IMG/VR virus record: IMGVR_UViG_3300031456_000011
Coordinates: 1 to 41,533 of that record
Strand: one strand, 5' to 3'
From: a virus
Length of the DNA stretch: 41,533 bases
Shown: one piece after another, positions 14,424 through 20,148 of the stretch
How positions within the stretch are numbered: the first letter of the stretch is position 1
Layout: each line of letters begins with the position of its first letter
Notes under the pieces: generated by a model
Seen by the model: only the letters and a program-made list of their open reading frames with translations
The model's database searches: none
Told to the model about the DNA's origin: nothing
Position numbers and translations under genes: made by a program

Positions 14424-14660
14424 ATGAACAAGACCACCCAAGAGCAGTACGTCCGCCTTGCGTGGAACGCCACCGCCAAGGCCGAGCAGCTGGCCCGCGA
14501 CGCCGAACGGGCCGCCCGCAACGAGGACTTGCGGCACAAGGTCGAGCCGCTCGCCGCCGCCGGCCGCCTGTGGGCCGAGGTCGCGCAGGCCTACAGCTCG
14601 ATCGCGGCCGTCCTGCCCGAGCCGCTGCCCGAACTGCCCACCGCCGGAACGGAGTACTGA
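14424..14660 (+). CDS. Small helical hypothetical protein
   Basis: 78-aa protein from ATG 14424 with CAGGGGGAA upstream. Almost entirely predicted alpha-helix (EQYVRLAWNATAKAEQLARDAERAAR, VEPLAAAGRLWAEVAQAYSSIAAVL). No motif recognised. It lies in the transfer-like operon two codons before the next gene; a soluble accessory role is possible. Confidence 0.5.
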   Translation: MNKTTQEQYVRLAWNATAKAEQLARDAERAARNEDLRHKVEPLAAAGRLWAEVAQAYSSIAAVLPEPLPELPTAGTEY

Positions 14661-14662
14661 CG

Positions 14663-14998
14663 ATGCCCAGCTCATACACGCGCGGCGAGAAGCTGCGCCT
14701 GGCCTGGCTCGTCGCGAAGGCCGCCAAGCAGTCCATGGCCGGTGACCGCAACGTCGACACCATCGACCCGCGCATCAAGCGGGAGGCCGACCAGATCGAG
14801 AAGCGGGCCGCCGAGCGCGGAGAGGCCGAGGCCAACGCCGTGCGCCAGCGTCTCGGCCAGGCCCGCCAGGACGCCGCGACCGCGAAGGTCACCATGCGCA
14901 CCAGCAAGGGGCCGGAGCGGGCCGCCGCCCGCCGGGAGATGCACGACCGCGAAGCCGCCGTCCGCCGCTTGCAGCGAGAACTCAACAGGTACAGCTAG
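14663..14998 (+). CDS. Coiled-coil hypothetical protein
   Basis: 111-aa highly charged protein from ATG 14663. Arg/Glu/Ala-rich heptad-like stretches (about 45-108: READQIEKRAAERGEAEANAVRQRL, REMHDREAAVRRLQRELNR) suggest a long coiled coil. The stop is followed by a strong hairpin, so this is the last gene of the transcript before the TraB-like translocase. Function unknown. Confidence 0.5.
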   Translation: MPSSYTRGEKLRLAWLVAKAAKQSMAGDRNVDTIDPRIKREADQIEKRAAERGEAEANAVRQRLGQARQDAATAKVTMRTSKGPERAAARREMHDREAAVRRLQRELNRYS

Positions 14999-15004
14999 CG
15001 CCGC

Positions 15005-15048
15005 CACGGGGCGGCCGTACCCGGCCAGGTACATCCGGCCGCCCCGTG
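15005..15048 (+). terminator. Hairpin before the TraB-like gene
   Basis: Perfect 13-bp inverted repeat CACGGGGCGGCCG (15005-15017) and CGGCCGCCCCGTG (15036-15048), 18-nt loop. It lies between the 14998 stop and the ATG at 15085. It is probably a factor-independent terminator or an attenuator that separates expression of the translocase from the small proteins. Confidence 0.65.
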
Positions 15049-15084
15049 CTCCCGATCACCCATCGAGCAACCGGAGAAGCCAGC

Positions 15085-17238
15085 ATGCCGAACCCCGTCG
15101 TACTCGCCAAGAACGAGGACGCAGGTACACCCGCACCCGGTGTACCCGACGAGCCGGGTACACCGGGTACACCCGTACTCCGTGCCGTACCCGACCTCAC
15201 CACCGAGACCATCATCGACGTCATCCAGGACGCCGACCCGCGGCCCGTCGACAAGCCCGACGAGGCCGTACCCGCGGGGATGTGGATCGCCGAGAAACAG
15301 GCGTACCTCGCCGAAGCCCCGCCCGTCGTCCCCACCTTCCTGCGCAACGCCGCCGAGTTCATCGACGCCGCCCGCTGGACCGTCTCCTACTACGCGCACG
15401 TCACCGCCTTCCACTCCTTCCGGGCGCCCGTCTACCTCGCCCGCCTGCTGCTGCGCTCACCGCGCGGCTCCGGCCGCCTCGTCGTTCGCTGGGGCAAGTG
15501 GGTCGCCGACACCGAAGCCCGGCCCGTCGAGGCCAAGGCCGCCGCGTCCGCGGACATCGAAGCGTGGCTGTCGCTGTCGCGTGAGAAGTCCCGCCGCGTC
15601 CGGCCGCGTCGTATCGCCTCACTGGTGGTCGCCACGGCCACCGGCATCACCACCCTGGTCAGCGCGTTCATGGTGCCCGGCTGGACGGTCACCGCAGCGC
15701 TCGCCGCCGCCGCACTGGCCGGCCTCAACGGCACGAAGGGCAGCAAGCCGCTCATCACCCGCTACGTCGCCACCAACGTGCTGCGCAAGCTCGACTCGAC
15801 CGAGGTGTTCGAGGCCCTCGCCGCCATCGGCATCGAGGGCAAGAAGGGCAAGCGCGGGGTGGAGTTCGCCGCCGAGGTCATGCGGGACGGGCCCGGCTGG
15901 CGCGCCGAGGTCGACCTGCCCCCGGGCATCGAGGCCACCGCCGTACTGGAGAAGCGCTCCGCCCTCGCCGCAGCCATGCGCCGCCCCATCAGCACCGTGT
16001 GGCCCGAGGCCGACCGCACCGCCCACCCCGGGCGCCTGGTGCTGTGGGTGGCAAGCCGCGACCCGGCGAAGGCCGGCCGCAAGCTGTGGCCGCTCATGAA
16101 ACAGGGCCAGGCCGACGTATACGAGCCGCTGCCCTACGGGTTCGACCCGCGCGGCAACCTGATCGAGATCACCCTCATGTACTCGAACCTGCTGGTCGGA
16201 GGCATTCCCGGGTCCGGCAAGACGTCGTGTGCGCTCGCCATCGTGCTCGGCGTCGCCCTCGACCCCACCGCCGAACTGTGGATCTTCGAACTCAAGGGAT
16301 CCGGAGACCTCGACGCCGTCCGCCCCGTCTGCCACCGGTACGTGTCCGGCGACGAGGACGAAGACCTCGAAGCCGCGCTCGGCGGCATGCGCTCCGGGAT
16401 CGCCGAGTACCAGCGCCGCGCCAAGTTCATCAAGTCCCTGCCCGCCAGCGAGGTCCCCGAGGGCCGCAAGGTCACCCGCGCGCTCGCCGAGAAGTACCCG
16501 GAGCAGAACCTCGGACCGCGCGTCATCGTCGTCGACGAGGTACAAGAGCTGTTCACGCACGCCGAGTACAAGGAAGAGGCCGCCGCCCTCGCGACCCGCC
16601 TGATCAAGAAGGGCCGCGCCTACGGCCTGATCCTGATCCTGCTCACCCAGAACCCCGACGCCCCCAGCCTGCCCACCAGCGTCTCCAGCTCGGTCGGTAC
16701 CCGCCTCTGCCTGGCCGTCATGGACTGGCGGGCCAACAACAACGTCCTCGGCACATCCGCCTACGACCGGGGCTTGCGCGCCACCGACATCAGCATCGAC
16801 GAGCAGGGCACCGGCATCCTCGCCCGCGGCCGTGAAGGCATCACCGTGCGCGCGGCGTTCATCAAGCAGACCGAGGCCGAGGACATCGGCAAGCGGGCCC
16901 TCGCGCTCCGCACCGCGGCCGGCACCCTCACCGGGCAGGCTGTCGGAGCGCAGGTCGAGGTGCTCGACGTCGAGACCGTCGTCGACCATGTCCGCGCCAT
17001 CTGGCCCGACGGTACCGAGAGCGTGCACTCGCACCGCCTCGTCGAGGCCCTCGCCGCCTACCGGACCGACCTTTACAAGCCGTGGCTGGACATGGATCCC
17101 GCGGCAGCCTCGACGGCGCTGAGCACGGCCCTGAAGCCGTTCAAGGTGGCCACCCGGCAGCTCACCATCCGGGAGTGCTGTGGCGGCGCGAAGGGCGTCC
17201 GCTGGGCCGATCTGCCCACCCCGGAAGACGGCGAGTAG
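15085..17238 (+). CDS. FtsK/SpoIIIE-type DNA translocase, TraB-like
   Basis: 717-aa motor ATPase from ATG 15085 (GGAGAAG upstream). N-terminus (1-75) is Pro/Val-rich and disordered; about 176-213 hold two membrane helices (IASLVVATATGITTLVSAFMV, VTAALAAAALAGL). The motor has Walker A GGIPGSGKTS (about 372-381), Walker B RVIVVDEVQEL (about 478-488) and the FtsK-type ILILLTQNPDAPSLP stretch. The C-terminus (about 650-717: SHRLVEALAAY, ALKPFKVATRQLTI, GVRWADL) fits the small winged helix with which Streptomyces TraB reads its 8-bp repeats. TraB moves double-stranded plasmid DNA between mycelia as a hexamer. Chromosome-partition FtsK is unlikely: the four-helix FtsK N-terminus is missing and Spd-like genes precede it. 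Confidence 0.8.
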   Translation: MPNPVVLAKNEDAGTPAPGVPDEPGTPGTPVLRAVPDLTTETIIDVIQDADPRPVDKPDEAVPAGMWIAEKQAYLAEAPPVVPTFLRNAAEFIDAARWTVSYYAHVTAFHSFRAPVYLARLLLRSPRGSGRLVVRWGKWVADTEARPVEAKAAASADIEAWLSLSREKSRRVRPRRIASLVVATATGITTLVSAFMVPGWTVTAALAAAALAGLNGTKGSKPLITRYVATNVLRKLDSTEVFEALAAIGIEGKKGKRGVEFAAEVMRDGPGWRAEVDLPPGIEATAVLEKRSALAAAMRRPISTVWPEADRTAHPGRLVLWVASRDPAKAGRKLWPLMKQGQADVYEPLPYGFDPRGNLIEITLMYSNLLVGGIPGSGKTSCALAIVLGVALDPTAELWIFELKGSGDLDAVRPVCHRYVSGDEDEDLEAALGGMRSGIAEYQRRAKFIKSLPASEVPEGRKVTRALAEKYPEQNLGPRVIVVDEVQELFTHAEYKEEAAALATRLIKKGRAYGLILILLTQNPDAPSLPTSVSSSVGTRLCLAVMDWRANNNVLGTSAYDRGLRATDISIDEQGTGILARGREGITVRAAFIKQTEAEDIGKRALALRTAAGTLTGQAVGAQVEVLDVETVVDHVRAIWPDGTESVHSHRLVEALAAYRTDLYKPWLDMDPAAASTALSTALKPFKVATRQLTIRECCGGAKGVRWADLPTPEDGE

Positions 17239-17425
17239 GGGCCCTCGGGCCGGTTTCGGGAAGGGGCTGTGGTTTCACCCCGACCCGAAACCGGTTTCGC
17301 CCCTGATACCGGCCCTGAGCTGGGAAGTTTCGGGTTTCGACCATCTTGGCGGCACCGCCGAAATGGCCTCTGAGAGGTACCCGAGAGCCACGACGCAGGC
17401 GACACCACTGTCGCATCATGGAGGC
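17239..17425. repeat. GTTTCG repeat array downstream of the TraB-like gene (candidate recognition site and/or terminator)
   Basis: No gene. GTTTCG or CGAAAC occurs at 17253, 17286(-), 17294, 17327 and 17334 with a GTTTCA variant at 17272. 17286-17299 is a perfect 14-bp palindrome (CGAAACC/GGTTTCG). 17250-17260 and 17284-17294 form an 11-bp perfect inverted repeat (CCGGTTTCGGG / CCCGAAACCGG) that could fold as a terminator. Clusters of short direct repeats beside traB are where Streptomyces plasmids keep the TraB loading site (clt), so either role, or both, is possible. Confidence 0.5.
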
Positions 17426-17626
17426 ATGGAGCAGCTCTACGCCCGTCCCGGCCACCTCACCGCCACGCAGACCCGCCAGGCCCTCGGCATCAGCGCCGGC
17501 GCCCTCCGCAACCTCGTCTACCGCGAACAGCTCACCCGCTCCGGCGGCACCGAGCGGTACCCCGAGTTCGCGGTCGCGGACGTCGCCGCCATCGCCGTCA
17601 AGAGGCAACAGCGCGTAGTTGCTTGA
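17426..17626 (+). CDS. Small HTH protein (excisionase-like)
   Basis: 66-aa protein from ATG 17426. Residues about 10-55 (LTATQTRQALGISAGALRNLVYREQLTRSGG, then YPEFAVADVAAIAVKRQ) follow the MerR/excisionase winged-helix pattern: turn-helix, basic wing, final helix. The GGAGG at 17420 is too close to the ATG for a normal Shine-Dalgarno spacing, so translation may use another mode. It follows the GTTTCG array and is therefore a candidate reader of those repeats. The next gene is separated by a strong hairpin. Confidence 0.6.
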   Translation: MEQLYARPGHLTATQTRQALGISAGALRNLVYREQLTRSGGTERYPEFAVADVAAIAVKRQQRVVA

Positions 17627-17691
17627 CCGCAGGTCAAACGCTGTGTGACGATCTCCGTGCAGAGCTGTGCCCACAGAGGCCTCACACAACT

Positions 17692-17737
17692 CACGACGAA
17701 GCCCCCCGGTGACCTGAACCCGGGGGGCTTCGTCGTG
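17692..17737 (+). terminator. Strong hairpin, 18-bp perfect stem
   Basis: CACGACGAAGCCCCCCGG (17692-17709) pairs perfectly with CCGGGGGGCTTCGTCGTG (17720-17737), 10-nt loop. No U-run. It lies after the HTH gene and 13 bp before the next start codon, so it may end one transcript and shape the 5' end of the next. Confidence 0.75.
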
Positions 17738-17750
17738 CCCAGGAGCCGCC

Positions 17751-17951
17751 ATGCTCGCCCCACCCAACCCCGCCGCCGAGGCCGCCCACCAACTCGCCCG
17801 CGGCGGCGCGCACGTCCACCTCATCTCCGAGGGACACAGCACCTGCCTCAAGGGCTGCTGCGGACCAACTCCGCTCGACCTCCCCGCCGCCACCCGCGAC
17901 CGGGCCCACTACACGCGGCTCTCCCTCGCCCTCGGCATCCGGCGTCTCTAA
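17751..17951 (+). CDS. Small Cys-containing hypothetical protein
   Basis: 66-aa protein from ATG 17751 with AGGAG upstream. Contains a CLKGCCG cluster (about 37-43) after GGAHVHLISEGHST, with histidines and cysteines spaced suitably for metal binding. No family recognised. It is an isolated small gene bracketed by two strong hairpins, which would make it a short transcript of its own or one read through attenuators. Confidence 0.5.
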   Translation: MLAPPNPAAEAAHQLARGGAHVHLISEGHSTCLKGCCGPTPLDLPAATRDRAHYTRLSLALGIRRL

Positions 17952-17966
17952 CCGTCACCACAGACC

Positions 17967-18012
17967 CACGGCGAAGCCTCGGTTCGGTCCCCCTGGCCGA
18001 GGCTTCGCCGTG
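17967..18012 (+). terminator. Strong hairpin, 16-bp stem
   Basis: CACGGCGAAGCCTCGG (17967-17982) pairs with CCGAGGCTTCGCCGTG (17997-18012), 14-nt loop. It follows the stop at 17951 and precedes the gene at 18096. Confidence 0.7.
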
Positions 18013-18095
18013 TCACAACCCTGTCGCAACGCTCGCCCACCAAATCGCACGACGGCACACTGAGCCCCTCACCACCACGCTCCCAGGGGGGAACC

Positions 18096-18359
18096 ATGGG
18101 GTTCATCAACAACGCCAAGGCGGGCAAGGCCACCGACGAGGCGAAGAAGGCCTACGCCGAAGGGCGCTACGTCCTCGTCTACAAGTTCATCGAGGCGAAC
18201 AAGACCAGCGCGACCACCGCACCGATGGCCGGCGTCGGCGAGCAGATCGAAGCCGTAGAGGCAGAGGGCTGGGCACTGGCCAACATGGCGGCAGCCGAGA
18301 GCAAGACGCTCGGCGGCGAACGCATCGGCCTCGTCTGCCTGTTCCGCCGCAGAGTCTGA
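18096..18359 (+). CDS. Conserved-looking hypothetical protein
   Basis: 87-aa protein from ATG 18096 with a strong CAGGGGGGAA ribosome site. Alternating helix and strand (FINNAKAGKATDEAKKAYAEGRYVLVYKF, VGEQIEAVEAEGWALANMAAAESKTLGG, RIGLVCLFRRR), suggesting a small compact fold. I recall many similar Streptomyces proteins of this length annotated as hypothetical. It is bracketed by hairpins and lies in the region just before HNH and terminase genes. Confidence 0.6.
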   Translation: MGFINNAKAGKATDEAKKAYAEGRYVLVYKFIEANKTSATTAPMAGVGEQIEAVEAEGWALANMAAAESKTLGGERIGLVCLFRRRV

Positions 18360-18372
18360 CGAGCCGCCACCC

Positions 18373-18401
18373 GGCCCGGCCTGCATCGTGTAGGCCGGGC
18401 C
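18373..18401 (+). terminator. Hairpin between small genes
   Basis: GGCCCGGCCT (18373-18382) and AGGCCGGGCC (18392-18401), 9-nt loop, immediately before the HNH gene. It has the same layout as the hairpins at 17692 and 17967. Confidence 0.6.
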
Positions 18402-18423
18402 TCGCCGTGTCCAGGGGGTGACC

Positions 18424-18717
18424 GTGGCCACCGACCGCGGCGAACTCACCAGCTACCAGTGGCGGCAGCTGCGTGCCCGCACCCTCGCCGCATCCGACGT
18501 CTGCATCGTCTGCGGCCACGGCGCGTCCGACAGCGCCGACCACGTCATCCCCGTCAGCAAGGGCGGCGCACGCCTCGACCCCGACAACGTCGCCCCGATT
18601 CACGGCGTGGCCGGCTGCCCCGTCTGCCTGCGCAAGTGCAACAGCGAGAAGAGCGACCGGCCACTCGCCGACGTCGTACAGCTGCACACCTCGGTCGACT
18701 GGTTCGCCGGCCCGTAG
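18424..18717 (+). CDS. HNH endonuclease
   Basis: About 97 aa from GTG 18424 (GTG 18418 is in frame but overlaps the CAGGGGG ribosome site). The fold is visible: CIVCG (zinc pair), ADHVIPVSKGG with the catalytic Asp-His, LDPDNVAPIHGVAGC, then CPVCLRKCNSEKSDR with the second Cys pair and final Asn/His-equivalent region. Phage HNH proteins next to terminase nick DNA and are needed for packaging of cos-type HK97-like phages. Its place shortly before terS/terL and a repeat-rich, partly AT-rich gap fits that role. Confidence 0.85.
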   Translation: MATDRGELTSYQWRQLRARTLAASDVCIVCGHGASDSADHVIPVSKGGARLDPDNVAPIHGVAGCPVCLRKCNSEKSDRPLADVVQLHTSVDWFAGP

Positions 18718-18727
18718 AGAGGACGCC

Positions 18728-19045
18728 ATGCAGTTCGCTCGCCTCTGGCTCAACGACCGGGTGGCGTCACGCCACGTCGAGGAGGACGCCATGCCCCTGA
18801 AGCCTGGGCCCATCACCCACATGACGGTCGACGGTCTGGACCTACAGATCACCAGCGCGACCATCAGCGAGGAAGCCACCACCACCCAGGCCGCCTGCGA
18901 CTGGGAGACCCTCACCGACGCCTACGACCGGATCACGCGCGACGTCCTCGCCGAGCCCGGCCCCACGCACACGCGCGTCATCGACCAGGACGGCAACCCG
19001 GTGCGCCCACCGACCGGTTGGCTGCGCAACCTGGGAGCCTACTGA
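18728..19045 (+). CDS. Hypothetical protein with two matching start contexts
   Basis: 105 aa from ATG 18728, preceded by AGAGAGGACGCC; an in-frame ATG at 18791 has nearly the same leader (GAGGAGGACGCC), giving an 84-aa form. The C-terminal part (MTVDGLDLQITSATISEEATTTQAACDWETLTDAYDRITRDVLAEPG, split here by its helices) is mixed strand and helix and ends with RPPTGWLRNLGAY. No family recognised. It is in the pre-terminase small-gene cluster. Confidence 0.5.
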   Translation: MQFARLWLNDRVASRHVEEDAMPLKPGPITHMTVDGLDLQITSATISEEATTTQAACDWETLTDAYDRITRDVLAEPGPTHTRVIDQDGNPVRPPTGWLRNLGAY

Positions 19046-19046
19046 A

Positions 19047-19319
19047 GTGGCCAAGCCCATCGACACGCCCTTCGGCCCCATGGGCGCCGTGGCCAACTGG
19101 CTCCGTGCCAACGACATCGACCCGAGCGACGTGCCGATCGAGGGACCGATCAGCATCGAGCGCGACCCGCTGGAGGGGCGGAGCATCCGGTACGCCGCCA
19201 TGCTGCGCAACCAAGAGGGCTTCCACTACGCGGACCGGGCCACCGGCGCCGCAGCCAGGGAAGAGCGGACCGTCCCGCTCAAGGCCGAGCCCGAAGGCCT
19301 GGCCATAGATGGCGCGTGA
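19047..19319 (+). CDS. Small hypothetical protein
   Basis: 90-aa protein from GTG 19047, directly after the previous stop. Composition is balanced (PIDTPFGPMGAVANWLRAND, ISIERDPLEGRSIRYAAML, TVPLKAEPEG), with no motif I recognise. It is the last convincing gene before the repeat-rich gap upstream of terminase and overlaps the doubtful ORF at 19309. Confidence 0.45.
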   Translation: MAKPIDTPFGPMGAVANWLRANDIDPSDVPIEGPISIERDPLEGRSIRYAAMLRNQEGFHYADRATGAAAREERTVPLKAEPEGLAIDGA

Positions 19320-19509
19320 CCCTGCACGGTTTGCCCGCCTGCTCCGTACATGCTGGACGCGAGGCCAAATCACGCACGCCGCACAAGAGTCGCAACGCTC
19401 TGACCTGCACAAACGTGCAACTCCCGGAGGGGCGCCAGACCAGGGGGACGGCCCAGACTGGGTCGATCTGCTGGCCAACCCCAACATCGTCGGCACCGAG
19501 AAGCGCTGA
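19309..19509 (+). CDS. Doubtful small ORF in the repeat region
   Basis: 66 codons from ATG 19309. The predicted product (MARDPARFARLLRTCWTRG..., ending DWVDLLANPNIVGTEKR) has no recognised family. Most of it is encoded by a segment that recurs in diverged form at 19574-19680 outside any gene, and by one arm of a 21-bp inverted repeat, which argues that the DNA itself may be what is conserved. It could be real, with the repeats intruding on it, or spurious. Confidence 0.3.
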   Translation: MARDPARFARLLRTCWTRGQITHAAQESQRSDLHKRATPGGAPDQGDGPDWVDLLANPNIVGTEKR

Positions 19510-19713
19510 CCTGCGACGATACGGGCGACTGCACAAACATGCAGGTCAGAGCGTTGCGACACCGATGCGAGGGGCACGATTTGCCGAGCGCTCCGGTACA
19601 TGCCGAGCAGGCCACCAAATCGGCACCCTCGCACGGGAGTTGCAGGGCCTTGACCAGGCACGATGCGCACGCACGTGAGGCACCCTCGCTGCACACAAAC
19701 ATGCAGGTCAGAG
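19323..19713. repeat. Diverged direct repeat and inverted repeats upstream of terminase
   Basis: A segment at 19323-19418 (GCACGGTTTGCC..., TCCGTACATGC, ...AAATC, ...GAGT-GCA) recurs, diverged, at 19574-19680. A 21-bp exact inverted repeat pairs 19389-19409 with 19540-19560 (arm contains GCAACGCTCTGACCTGCA), and a 12-bp part (TGCAGGTCAGAG) appears a third time at 19702-19713. Each is next to CACAAACATGC or CACAAACGTGC. This precedes terminase and could be packaging (cosB-like) or regulatory sites. Confidence 0.6.
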
Positions 19714-19866
19714 ACTTGTGAACATGATCGATCCGAAATGATCAGATCGATTCGGCTGAGATCGTCCTGGGATTTTTAGAAATCGGACATATCGCAACCC
19801 CGCGCCCAGCTTTTATTTTTCTCCCCCCGGGCCGATGGCGCGGGAATGATCTTGGAAGGGGGCGTC
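19714..19866. other. AT-richer gap before terminase, candidate cos region
   Basis: No gene. Base composition drops sharply compared with the rest of the window (for example GGGATTTTTAGAAATC and CTTTTATTTTTCTCC at 19769-19825). It contains GATCGAT twice (19728 and 19744), with CCGAA/TTCGG in inverted order. The position between HNH and terminase, together with the repeats to its left, fits a cos or terminase-binding site; a late promoter is the other reading. Confidence 0.4.
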
Positions 19867-20148
19867 ATGGGCCCCGTCGAGCAGGCCGTCCGCGACGACG
19901 TCAGGGAGCTTGGCGACCTGGTGGGCGTCGAGCCGTCGCTCTCCGAGATGGCGTACCGGCTCGCCCGCGAGATCGACGGCGCGTCGATGGCCGAGTGCGA
20001 GACGTGCGGTGAGCCAATCCCCAACCAGGAGGACACCCGCTCTCTCCCTCAGTTGAACCGCGAGCTTCGGCAGACGCTCGCCCAGCTGCTGGAGGGACGG
20101 GCGCCTGACGATGACGACGAACTCGGAGACCTGGGCTCCCCCGACTGA
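19867..20148 (+). CDS. terS: Terminase small subunit
   Basis: 93-aa protein. ATG 19867 is preferred over ATG 19846 because of GGAAGGGGGCG before it. Residues 1-40 (EQAVRDDVRELGDLVGVEPSLSEMAYRLAREIDG) are helical, then a Cys pair (CETCGEP) and a C-terminal helix SLPQLNRELRQTLAQLLEGRAPDDDDELGDL of the form shared by small terminase subunits of actinophages. It recognises phage DNA and loads the large subunit. Its end overlaps the large-subunit gene by 38 bp. Assignment relies on this pattern and on position. Confidence 0.7.
   Translation: MGPVEQAVRDDVRELGDLVGVEPSLSEMAYRLAREIDGASMAECETCGEPIPNQEDTRSLPQLNRELRQTLAQLLEGRAPDDDDELGDLGSPD

Noticed and set aside
15619-17034. 471-codon minus-strand frame opposite the TraB-like gene
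   Set aside because: Shadow frame without motif; the plus strand encodes a complete motor ATPase.
15085-17238. Chromosomal FtsK (cell-division DNA translocase)
   Set aside because: The four-helix FtsK N-terminus is missing, the C-terminus fits the TraB type better, and the gene follows Spd-like genes.
18978-19694. Cys-rich minus-strand frame over the repeat region before terminase
   Set aside because: It spans two likely plus-strand genes and the inverted repeats. The Cys-rich product arises from repeat DNA and has no start signal.
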